DNA of 64,000 bases from Marinicellulosiphila megalodicopiae. GTDB lineage: Bacteria > Pseudomonadota > Gammaproteobacteria > Pseudomonadales > Natronospirillaceae. The notes beneath the pieces are model-generated. The model had not been told where the DNA came from. It made no database searches and was given only the letters and a program-made list of their open reading frames with translations. Both the position numbers and the translations under genes were made by a program. This document shows, piece after piece, positions 26,901 through 34,416 of the stretch (within the stretch, counting starts at the first letter, position 1; each line of letters starts with the position of its first letter). The DNA lies in assembly GCF_045862395.1 (NCBI RefSeq), contig NZ_AP023087.1:4584066-4648065 (forward strand). The letters are read 5' to 3'.

Positions 26901-28279
26901 ACAAGAATTAATTCTCCAGCTGTCTCATTATTAGAATGCAAAATAACTTGATAACCTCCAGAGGCTCCTTCTGAATAAGTTGCCGCTACAACAAAATAAA
27001 TACCTTGTTCCAAGTTTGTTGAAATTCTAGAGTTTACTAAATCGTTACTTTCATTAATTGATTTGGCATCATAATTTGTTAAAATTATATTTGAATTACT
27101 GTCCAATAAATATAAATAAGTATCAATCGACGACGCTAATTCAATGACAAAATCTGCCTGCGTATTCACAATTAATGCATACATGCTGTTATCAACAGAA
27201 TCTTTATTTTTCCCTCCGGAATGATACCACTGACCATCAATTGAAATAATATGTTGATAACTTTCACAATTATCGGTTGAAATAACAATATTATTTACAT
27301 CGAATGTTTGGGCACAAATTTTTTCAAACTCATCAAACTGATCAATAGAAATTTGTTCAGCATATGAACTGTTTGCACCGTATACATTTCTTAAAATATT
27401 ATTATTATCGTCTGATATTTCACGAACTAAAAAAGACCCTGTATCCGAGGCAGTGAGAAACCCTTCAGATATTTCAATACCTGCTTCTGTTTTTGATGCG
27501 AGTTTGACATCATAGAACTCATTGTCGATTGTCATTTGAATTTTATATTGAAAATTTTCATTAACGCCTTCAGCTTCAATGAACAATTCACCATTATTTG
27601 TAACGCAATTATTAGATCGAATAATTATATATGAATCATTCGGGTCAGTAAGTAAATCAACCTCACCTGAAATCGGGCACGATAATGTGCTTTTTTCATA
27701 TACCACTGAATTAATCATTTCACTACTTTGAATGTCCGAATTAAATAGCAATTGATCAAAATGTAATTGAATTTCAGCCAATACAATATCTAATTGCATT
27801 ACTAATTCTAAATAATTGTCCTCGCCGATTTCTACTGTGTAATTAGACGTGGTGACTTGAGATTGCAAAATTTGACTGGAAGATTTTTCGATATCAATTA
27901 GGGTTTCGGTATTTGAATCTGTCTGAGTTGATGACTCAGTATTTGTGACTGTCGTAGTTTGCGTAGTAGTCTGCGTAGTAGTTTGTGTATTTGATTCTGT
28001 ATTAGTTATTGAACCGGTATTTGTCGTTGTCGAAGTTTGAGTTACTGACTCGGTATTGGTTAACGAGTTTGTGTCAGTTATTGAACCAGTCTGTGTTTCT
28101 GATCCAGTATTTGTAGTTGAGCCAGTATCAGTGTCTGAATTGGTTATAGTTGCAGTTGTAGTTGAAGTTGCAGTGTCTGAGGTTGTGTCAGTTGGGCTAG
28201 GATCGATTATAAAATCGCAAGATGTAAAAGTCATCGACGCTGAAAGCAGTAATGCACCAGCAGGTTTTAATAGATTCAT
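23924..28279 (-). CDS. Giant lipoprotein: T/S-rich stalk, PPC-like domains, C-terminal ABC sugar-binding domain
   Basis: 1451 residues. After a lipobox (MTFTSCDF, Cys about 21) comes a low-complexity stalk of T, S, D and N (about 35-130, repeats such as TNTESVTQT). Unassigned beta-rich regions follow. Three pre-peptidase-C-like segments carry the pattern G.W.SSGGQ..QSLGNSSYLL plus D.YLYLLDSN..I..NDD (about residues 340-470, 495-600 and 700-800). A short hydratase-like stretch is followed, from about residue 1080, by a family-1 extracellular solute-binding domain (PLDLGPGTAFYRRDYMEDLGFD..., FKEGHFAMELQGAWLLGHLEGW, GGSFAAIPTQSSDKKDLAWEVIEYM). No ABC permease or ATPase is adjacent. A sugar-capture surface protein is the inference. 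Confidence 0.7.
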   Translation of the reverse strand: MNLLKPAGALLLSASMTFTSCDFIIDPSPTDTTSDTATSTTTATITNSDTDTGSTTNTGSETQTGSITDTNSLTNTESVTQTSTTTNTGSITNTESNTQTTTQTTTQTTTVTNTESSTQTDSNTETLIDIEKSSSQILQSQVTTSNYTVEIGEDNYLELVMQLDIVLAEIQLHFDQLLFNSDIQSSEMINSVVYEKSTLSCPISGEVDLLTDPNDSYIIIRSNNCVTNNGELFIEAEGVNENFQYKIQMTIDNEFYDVKLASKTEAGIEISEGFLTASDTGSFLVREISDDNNNILRNVYGANSSYAEQISIDQFDEFEKICAQTFDVNNIVISTDNCESYQHIISIDGQWYHSGGKNKDSVDNSMYALIVNTQADFVIELASSIDTYLYLLDSNSNIILTNYDAKSINESNDLVNSRISTNLEQGIYFVVAATYSEGASGGYQVILHSNNETAGELILVREANNPTNTDTDTDTFTNTETHTETDISEISLTGQWLSSGGQNPQSLGNSSYLLEVYEQSEIQIDLTSSSDAYLYLLDSNNNIIAQNDDFNNTNSRVTVALETGLYYVIAATYSKYSSDSFIITAASETIDSFNLTLNRAAQLIQSIDPTAVILQNGSILTSNSTDPNNEELTYSWHINLGDDHLELSTESIVDLSNLNINGPVFISLNVYNESGGSDYTYIIYDFGLDDLIYEIENINGGWINSGITSVNSTGNSVYELTVTQDAQYFILDSSNTSSSPFYYLMNDENEIIDQSSNRPTQIGIGRYLTAGTYKIIVDSWVEYSSEDFSFSVISDVENSGSVSILSEGIDDGVSLALGQVYTSDFINGATVCLDSNNNGACDTGEFSEITSESGSYEIVAPSLIEGNVLRANNYSVIVEIPLTATYEYTGDALTQALVLTAPEGEYEFISPMTTLIKAFRVKNPLQTIDQTKNEIVNILKLNQGFDSLNHNYPVSQITTFEHEKFSAVSQIVAIEMSEALESALLIESENEDVDFSDQQLFLHSVIGNQIFEQLNFIITELNIVIDLHSDFTQADILEISNRIDSTFNKNDLIASMLEIETINASTIEINTYGNYGNYFDELSAEIFNHSGVNYKYNTNDWGGQHNKLALTLTVGSGAGDIELIDTGKVGSFSQTDALLDLTTEFAPFKDDMVSYAVSQGQNALGQQVAIPLDLGPGTAFYRRDYMEDLGFDLTSVMTSWGSWLSYGYILRDQHGVYLVSNADGVARAMIYSNIDAGDGVYTGPNNEILIESQRFVEAFTLAKVIRDSGLDANTGMWNDNWYDGFKEGHFAMELQGAWLLGHLEGWIAPETAGLWGASNLPNGVYGSWGGSFAAIPTQSSDKKDLAWEVIEYMISAQAQLTAFENWAMFPANTTTYSDELFDEPIAFLNDQPARALFADIANNITPVTPGPFDDIGETIVFDALQEVLVDGRDVSEALEEAAQKLALKIQE

Positions 28280-29255
28280 AGTTTATCTCTGTAGTGTTAG
28301 ATTCCAAAAAATTATTAGATTGACAAAACTACGCGAAATACATGCCTTGAATTTCGTGATCAATCCTATTTAAGTTTGCGCTGATAGTATCAAATTAATA
28401 GTAAAGAAAATAGGGCACAGGGTTTTAACAGGAATTGATTTTTAATAACTTTTTTGCGTTTATTCTGTGGGTGTTTTCTGGTTTGCTAGCTCAACAAACA
28501 AACATAAAGAGTAATATCAACAAAAATGCCGAGCAATTGAAGTCATGCTAGAAAATTTTTCATTGGAATGGATTACTAAGGAACCTCTGAATTAGAAAGA
28601 TTTTTTCAGCGAGTCATTTAGGCACAAAGTGCGCGGCGATCGTCGAAGCGAAATGACGGGTCCTTTTCGAGACGATCAACAAAGCAATTTGTGCCTAAAT
28701 GGCTCGCCCTACGGGGCATTCAGAAATCTCACTACTCTTCGTTACGCTTTTTCAAAATAACCAGTTATTCTTTCAAAAGCATGCCTCGATTAGTAAAATT
28801 TCTGAAAGCCTGAATTTATCTTTCTAAATCAGAGATTCCCTAAGTATAAATTTCACTATTAGTATTCCCGATGGAGTCCTACAAACCAGACTGGTTTTTT
28901 TATGACTCAAAGCATTGGGCACTGACTCTCTGGTCGAATTGATGGGTGATTATTGAATCAATTTTAGTAATGACTTCCAGAGGCTTTTTCTGACAGGTTA
29001 TGGAAGTATTTAGTTAGTAGCAGAAGGTGAGAGCTGGCTCTCGTGTATTAACAAATCATAAAAGTAGCTTTTTGCCATTCTTGAAAGTGGATGTCTTTTT
29101 GGGTTCTTTTTGGGTTCATCCTTTTTGAGTTCATTGCCGCTAAAACGAAACCGACTTGAATTAAATAGTAAAATTTTGCTATTGTTATTTTTTCCATTAT
29201 TGTATCCTGACTCAATATAAACGTGTTGAATTATGTGCATTTAATCATTTTAACT
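28280..29255. other. Long intergenic region around a MITE
   Basis: Nearly 1 kb without a convincing gene. The MITE at 28580-28839 fills its centre. A 76-codon minus-strand frame (29010-29240) has a composition unlike a folded protein and no good ribosome site. A short AACC..GGTT hairpin with T-run at about 28885-28905 could be a weak terminator. Confidence 0.5.
28580..28839. mobile_element. MITE with IS5-like ends (non-autonomous)
   Basis: A 260-bp element bounded by imperfect terminal inverted repeats (left GGAACCTCTGAATTAGAAAG, right reading GGAATCTCTGATTTAGAAAG on the other strand). It is flanked by CTAA direct repeats at 28576-28579 and 28840-28843. A CTAR 4-bp target is typical of IS5-group transposases. 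Inside, a second inverted repeat (28609-28628 against 28688-28707, 19 of 20 matching) and an inner GATCGTC/GACGATC pair allow a long cruciform. There is no transposase frame, so it must rely on one elsewhere in the genome. Confidence 0.8.
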
Positions 29256-30002
29256 TCAATATAGTGCTAGTATTTTCTGTCTTAATTCAACATCCATTTT
29301 TTCAATAGCATACCTTAATGTTGCCCTAGCAAACCTTATAGAATGTTGCTGAATAAAATCAACTACAGCTTGTTCATGATGTAAAGAAGTTGCCTTTAAC
29401 AACCAGCCCACACTTTTTTGCACAAACTCATCACTGTCATCCAGTAATAAATCACAATTTTTAAATACTAGTTCTTTATCTAAATAATAAACCGTTTTAC
29501 CTATTTTACGTTTAATGAATTTTACCCAAACCACATTACTGGCCCGACGACACCAAGAAACATCAGAATGAACCCAATGCTGCGTTTGTTCAATAAGATG
29601 TGGGCGCGCCATTAAAAAATGATAAATCGTTTTGATACATAGGTCATCCACTTGAGCCCAATTATTGGTGTAATGCTCAAGCCAATATTCAAAACGCAAT
29701 AGTAGATCATCGTTATAATGTTTTTTTACAAATTTATTAATCAATGCAAAGGCCACTAAAACTTCTTCATGACACTCAATATTTTCAAGCATGAATTCCG
29801 TAATAGCCAGCGCCTCATTTGCGCTTACGTTTGGATAATGTGCATAAAAATCAGCAATGAGTTGTTTGATATCACCCGCGTTTGCTCCGATACAATTTAT
29901 ACCATGAGGAAAGTATCGCCGACTGGATTGCGCTTTGGCTTCTGTGGATACATTTCTTAGAGCTAATTTTAAATACGTAATGCACAAAGATTGATCAATC
30001 AA
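29256..30002 (-). CDS. AlkD-like DNA alkylation repair protein (HEAT-like repeats)
   Basis: A 248-residue all-helical protein. The pattern FPHGINCIGANAGDIKQLIADFY, then WLEHYTNNWAQVDDLCIKTIYHFL, VSWCRRASNVVWVKFIKRK and DSDEFVQKSVGWLLKATS matches the AlkD/DNA alkylation repair family, where the W..VD motif and a basic groove bind alkylated DNA. AlkD excises 3- and 7-alkylpurines without base flipping. It lies 17 bp downstream of kptA on the same strand, so the two form an operon pointing away from the retron. The catalytic Asp cannot be fixed from sequence alone. Confidence 0.8.
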   Translation of the reverse strand: MIDQSLCITYLKLALRNVSTEAKAQSSRRYFPHGINCIGANAGDIKQLIADFYAHYPNVSANEALAITEFMLENIECHEEVLVAFALINKFVKKHYNDDLLLRFEYWLEHYTNNWAQVDDLCIKTIYHFLMARPHLIEQTQHWVHSDVSWCRRASNVVWVKFIKRKIGKTVYYLDKELVFKNCDLLLDDSDEFVQKSVGWLLKATSLHHEQAVVDFIQQHSIRFARATLRYAIEKMDVELRQKILALY

Positions 30003-30019
30003 TTTAAATCCTAATATTA

Positions 30020-30562
30020 CTAAGCATTATGTTTAATCAAATATTTCGCAGGTACATCGCTTACAAGCCAAACGTGATTGACCGTTTTATAAAACTTGAA
30101 ACCATCATCAAACATAAGTTTAGCCTTCACTGTAAATAAAACAGGTTTTCCATATCGACCACCAACTGATTTTGCGACAGAAGCGGTTTGCGACAAATGA
30201 ACATGATGTCGATTTTGTTTTTTTAAACCGTTTTCAATTATTGAAGAGGCAAATTTTTCAGCAGACCCATGCAGTAAAAATTCAGGGGGCTCAATCGCTG
30301 CTAAAGCAAGGTCAACATCAATAGAATGCCCTTGATTTGCGCGAATCATCTCTGTAACTGGGTCAATAGCAAATCTTTGCTTATCGTTTGTTTCAACCAC
30401 TATTTGCAAAAGATCTAACGTTAAATTAAATGAAGTGGTTTTCGAAATTAAATCACTTATTAAGCCCCAGCCATTTTCATCCAAAACTAAGCCTATCTCT
30501 TCAGGTTTATGCCTTAAAATATAACTCAGATATTTTGATACCTTTTTAATATCATTTTCCAT
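30020..30562 (-). CDS. kptA: RNA 2'-phosphotransferase (KptA/Tpt1)
   Basis: A 180-residue Tpt1/KptA enzyme. It removes a 2'-phosphate from RNA using NAD+, giving ADP-ribose 1''-2'' cyclic phosphate. The motifs are KYLSYILRHKPEEIGLVLDENGW (R-H pair), LLHGSAEKFASSIIENGLKKQNRHHVHLSQT and GRYGKPVLFTVKA, covering the NAD+ site. Bacteria lack fungal-type tRNA splicing, so its substrate here is unknown. It is divergent from grpB copy 2 and upstream of the alkD-like gene. The same start region survives as a remnant at 5655-5785 next to grpB copy 1. Confidence 0.88.
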   Translation of the reverse strand: MENDIKKVSKYLSYILRHKPEEIGLVLDENGWGLISDLISKTTSFNLTLDLLQIVVETNDKQRFAIDPVTEMIRANQGHSIDVDLALAAIEPPEFLLHGSAEKFASSIIENGLKKQNRHHVHLSQTASVAKSVGGRYGKPVLFTVKAKLMFDDGFKFYKTVNHVWLVSDVPAKYLIKHNA

Positions 30563-30686
30563 TTAGTTACCGCTCCAATAAAAATTTCAAAAAACTATAC
30601 GGATAATCTAATAAAGAGTCGAGCTATAATGAATGCCAAAATCAATTCATGTTAATATTCTAATAAATATAAAAACGGCAAAGCTA

Positions 30687-31262
30687 ATGTCTTTAATACA
30701 AATCACACCCTACAATCCAAACTGGCCAAATGAATATCAAACAATCGCAAAACAATTACGCTCATTACTGGATAAAATTGCGTTACGAATTGATCATATC
30801 GGCTCAACATCCATAGATGCTTTGGCTGCAAAAGACGTCATTGACATTCAAATAAGCGTCGATGATGTTTCAAATACAGCGATTGAACAAAAACTAACGT
30901 CAGTCGGTTTTGTGTTTAGAGACGAAGCCATCTGCGATAATTTAGTGGGGTTAGATGCAGATTCAATCGAGCTTAAAAAGAAGTTCTTTCAACAAGCAGT
31001 AGGGCAGCGCCGGGTGCATATTCATGTCAGGCAAATTGGACGCATTAATCAAGAGTATCCGTTATTATTTAGAGACTACCTTCGAAGTGATGTACATACG
31101 AAAAGAGCCTACGCACAAATCAAAATAGAATTAGCTAAGCATTTTAGTAATGATGCCAATGCGTATTACGCGATTAAAGATCCTTATATGGATACAGTGT
31201 ATGCTGCAGCAAAGCTTTGGGCTAAACAAACAAACTGGCAACAAGATACAGATTTTAACTAA
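30687..31262 (+). CDS. GrpB/UPF0157 family protein, copy 2
   Basis: A 191-residue paralog of the protein at 5862-6437, sharing nearly every block (PNWPNEYQTIAKQLR, IDHIGSTSIDALAAKDVIDIQI, HIHVRQIGR, DPYMDTVY). The ATG at 30687 is chosen because the paralog begins MSLI at the same alignment position; an in-frame upstream ATG at 30633 would add 18 residues absent from copy 1. It lies between the divergent kptA and the retron operon (125 bp upstream of the WGR gene), so it could be carried with the retron, although its duplication elsewhere argues for independence. Confidence 0.84.
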   Translation: MSLIQITPYNPNWPNEYQTIAKQLRSLLDKIALRIDHIGSTSIDALAAKDVIDIQISVDDVSNTAIEQKLTSVGFVFRDEAICDNLVGLDADSIELKKKFFQQAVGQRRVHIHVRQIGRINQEYPLLFRDYLRSDVHTKRAYAQIKIELAKHFSNDANAYYAIKDPYMDTVYAAAKLWAKQTNWQQDTDFN

Positions 31263-31386
31263 CTTTTCGTCACTACTTTTTGACACTATCTTAAAATTAT
31301 GTGGATAAGTGATCGCATATTGTTAGTTAATTGATATTTACTCAGCCAAGAATTAAACTGGCTCATTTTTTAAAGGATCGATATAA

Positions 31387-34300
31387 ATGAAAATCATTAA
31401 ACATACCCAACTGAGATTTACCGAAGGTAAGTCCGATAAAGTTTATGAAATTGATTTATGTCAATTGTCCGATAAAAACGAATATTTCGTTAATTTTCGC
31501 TATGGACGTTTTGGTGCTAATTTAAGAGAAGGCAGTAAAACAGACGAGCCTGTTGAGCTTGAGAAAGCGGAAGACATATTTAATAGTTTATTGGTGTCCA
31601 AATTAAATAAAGGCTACCTCGACACAAATCAAAATTCTGAGATATCCGATCTAACTGTCCAAAAATCAACCAACATTGAATCGAATGTCGACCCTAGACA
31701 CCAAGTGATTTTAAATTACATCGACACACCACCAAAACACTGGCCGTTAAATCGAATTATATGGCGCGCAGGTTTGTTAAACATAAGCGAGTCTGCAGAT
31801 AAAATCATCCAACTGATTGGCACTCAAGATGCAATGCTTGATTACAGCATTGCTTGGACATTAGCGCGCTGTGCGGATGCCTCTCATGAATCGACGCTCG
31901 AATCATTCACAAAGCATAAAGATGCAAAAATACAACGCGTAGCGTTAGATGGGTTACTGCGTCTGGATTCAATCGAAAATAAAACTGAACGCTTTCAAAA
32001 CATATATGATCAATTATCTAAAAAAGCGCAAACTGCGATGGATAATGGTGACACGCAAACATTGGTTGAGCTTATTAATGTCGACAAAGAAACGAATTAT
32101 TTGCAATTACTATATTCCCTGGCACTGCAATCCACTTGTTGTTATGACGCCGTCACTCAAATAATCAGCAATATAAAAGTGAATAAACAAAATGCATTCA
32201 AACCCATTAGGCATATCTTAAAACTGAGTGAATTAAGAAATGACCATAAAATGTTTGCTTTAATTACGTTGAAAATTGAATCTGCAGATATAAGCAATTG
32301 GAGAGAACCTTTAAAATCGGACACAAGAGTGTACTTAAGAAAACGCTCTCAACGAACCGTTCGTAAATATGGTGAAACGGGCAGCTCACATTTTGTGGAT
32401 TTAGCATTTGAAATTTTAGTATCCATGAAAGATGGTGAAGGCAATGCAAAAAGTAAGGTCGAGAATAAACAATATGTTCACCAAACGCGTCAATATGAAG
32501 TAACCAGTACTTCATATTTTAGTGAATTTTCGAAATATTTAGCGTTTAATTATATTTTGTATAAACACAGCGAGCTAACCAGCATTGGTCTATCTGGTAA
32601 AATTTGGAGCAGCCACAGCGAAGAGGCTGAACAAAATAGAAGCGAAGCTTTTCCAGAATTATGGGACCAACAGCCCGAAAAATTATTGTCACTGTTATTA
32701 AAAAGCAAGTGTAGCCAAGTTCATGACTTTGCTATTAAAGCCATTATTACTAACACTGAATTTTGTCAAACCATTGCTCTGGAGTCATTATTAACATTAC
32801 TTAAATCGTCCTTTGAGCAAACTCAAATATTTGCATTTGAGTTATTGAAAACATTATTTGAAAATGACAAACACAAAGAAGTCATTTTTTATGCGTTTAT
32901 TAATACACGATGTGATGACATTCACTCATATAGCTGCGAGTGGATTAAATCAAATATAACCCAGTTTAAACAATTCAAAAAAGCGCCCCTGTTTTTATTA
33001 CAATCCAAAAGCCAAACACTCAGATCGTTCTATATTGATAATTTTGAATCATTTAATTTTAGCGATAAAGAAAAAAGTGAATTTTTTGTGTCGTTTTTAC
33101 AATCCATCGTAACCTTAAAAGAAAAGCGCATCGCTTTAATTATGCCAGATGTGTTTACGTTGTTATCGTTACATTTTTCAAATTACTTGTATGTCATGCC
33201 GACCAGCATCATTGATTCTTTTTATAATAGTCACTTAGAAACATTAAAAATAATTGCCGTTAAGCTGACTGTGGCTAACAAACAATATAAAACCATATTA
33301 AAGCCTGAACGATACGCGATGATCGAGGGTTCGAATTCACCAGAAATGAAAGGTTTATTAATTGAAATATTTGGCTTACAAGATAAATCGGTATTACTTA
33401 AAGAGGCGGATAAATTAGTTAATTTTTGGCGAACGGATATTTCATTTTGTCGCGAAGCTGCATTTAACATTATTCAAACATTAGCTAACGATTCTGAATC
33501 TTTTTCAAATGATGTATTTCAATTATTATTTCCAGACTTATTCCTATCTGAAATTTACGAATCGTCCCATGATCATTTAACCTCTTTATTTACAGAAATT
33601 TTACAACCCTCATTAAATGCGTTAGATACAGATACTATTTGGCGTTTGATTTCTGCTAAATCCAATGCGGCGAACTTCATTGCGCAATATTGTATCAAGC
33701 ATAATTCATCCATTACTTTTTCAGTGAAACAATACGCTATTTTAACGAATCATAAATTAGTGAATATTCGAAATCATTCCATTGAATATTACAAACATAA
33801 TGTCACGGCAATTAAACAATCACAAATTGATGGTTTGCGTATATTAAATAGTAAATGGGATCATGTAATTGATTTTGCTTTAGACTATTTCAAATGTGAG
33901 TTTCAAGATGCCGATTGGAATTGCCAATTATTAGTGAGTCTTTGTGACAATAACAATGAAAAAATACAAAAGATGGGACGAGACTTAATTTTAAAATTCT
34001 TTAAGCAAGAAGATGGTCCTGAGTATTTATCAAAATTGAGCCAACATCCAAGCAAAAACGTGCAATTATTTTCAACTCAATTTCTAAATGATTTTGCAAC
34101 AAACAATCCAGAAAAAATCATAAGTTTAAAATGGTTTTTTATGACGGTGTTATCTAGCGTATATAAAGCAAGAGTCAGTAAAAATCGTGTCATGAATTTT
34201 TTAATGACTGAATCAATTAAGAGAAAAGAAATAGCTGTGTTTTCAGCTGAAATTCTCGCTCATCATTCAGTGACGATCAGTACTATGGATTTAGAAAAAT

Positions 34301-34416
34301 ACATCGATGCCATGGTGCAAATCAAAAATACCTATCCTGATGTAGAAATTCCTATTGAGTTACCCACATTAAAAACAAAACCACTTAAGTTGAAGGGGAA
34401 ACATCATGCAGTTTGA
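31387..34416 (+). CDS. WGR-domain protein with HEAT-like repeats, retron-associated
   Basis: 1009 residues. Residues 1-85 form a WGR domain (IKHTQLRFTEGKSDKVYEI..., YGRFG at 39-43), a nucleic-acid-binding module known from PARPs and MolR-like proteins. The rest is helical with HEAT/ARM-like periodicity and no catalytic motif I can see. AAAGGA precedes the ATG. The stop overlaps the start of the WH-SWIM gene by 11 bp, so translation is coupled. With that gene and the retron ncRNA-RT downstream it forms one operon. By analogy with tripartite retrons it is either the effector or a scaffold that the RT-msDNA complex restrains; that is inference. Confidence 0.85.
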   Translation: MKIIKHTQLRFTEGKSDKVYEIDLCQLSDKNEYFVNFRYGRFGANLREGSKTDEPVELEKAEDIFNSLLVSKLNKGYLDTNQNSEISDLTVQKSTNIESNVDPRHQVILNYIDTPPKHWPLNRIIWRAGLLNISESADKIIQLIGTQDAMLDYSIAWTLARCADASHESTLESFTKHKDAKIQRVALDGLLRLDSIENKTERFQNIYDQLSKKAQTAMDNGDTQTLVELINVDKETNYLQLLYSLALQSTCCYDAVTQIISNIKVNKQNAFKPIRHILKLSELRNDHKMFALITLKIESADISNWREPLKSDTRVYLRKRSQRTVRKYGETGSSHFVDLAFEILVSMKDGEGNAKSKVENKQYVHQTRQYEVTSTSYFSEFSKYLAFNYILYKHSELTSIGLSGKIWSSHSEEAEQNRSEAFPELWDQQPEKLLSLLLKSKCSQVHDFAIKAIITNTEFCQTIALESLLTLLKSSFEQTQIFAFELLKTLFENDKHKEVIFYAFINTRCDDIHSYSCEWIKSNITQFKQFKKAPLFLLQSKSQTLRSFYIDNFESFNFSDKEKSEFFVSFLQSIVTLKEKRIALIMPDVFTLLSLHFSNYLYVMPTSIIDSFYNSHLETLKIIAVKLTVANKQYKTILKPERYAMIEGSNSPEMKGLLIEIFGLQDKSVLLKEADKLVNFWRTDISFCREAAFNIIQTLANDSESFSNDVFQLLFPDLFLSEIYESSHDHLTSLFTEILQPSLNALDTDTIWRLISAKSNAANFIAQYCIKHNSSITFSVKQYAILTNHKLVNIRNHSIEYYKHNVTAIKQSQIDGLRILNSKWDHVIDFALDYFKCEFQDADWNCQLLVSLCDNNNEKIQKMGRDLILKFFKQEDGPEYLSKLSQHPSKNVQLFSTQFLNDFATNNPEKIISLKWFFMTVLSSVYKARVSKNRVMNFLMTESIKRKEIAVFSAEILAHHSVTISTMDLEKYIDAMVQIKNTYPDVEIPIELPTLKTKPLKLKGKHHAV

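Noticed and set aside
29010..29240. 76-codon minus-strand frame
   Set aside because: N/K/S-rich composition, no ribosome site, no family pattern; treated as chance in an AT-rich gap.
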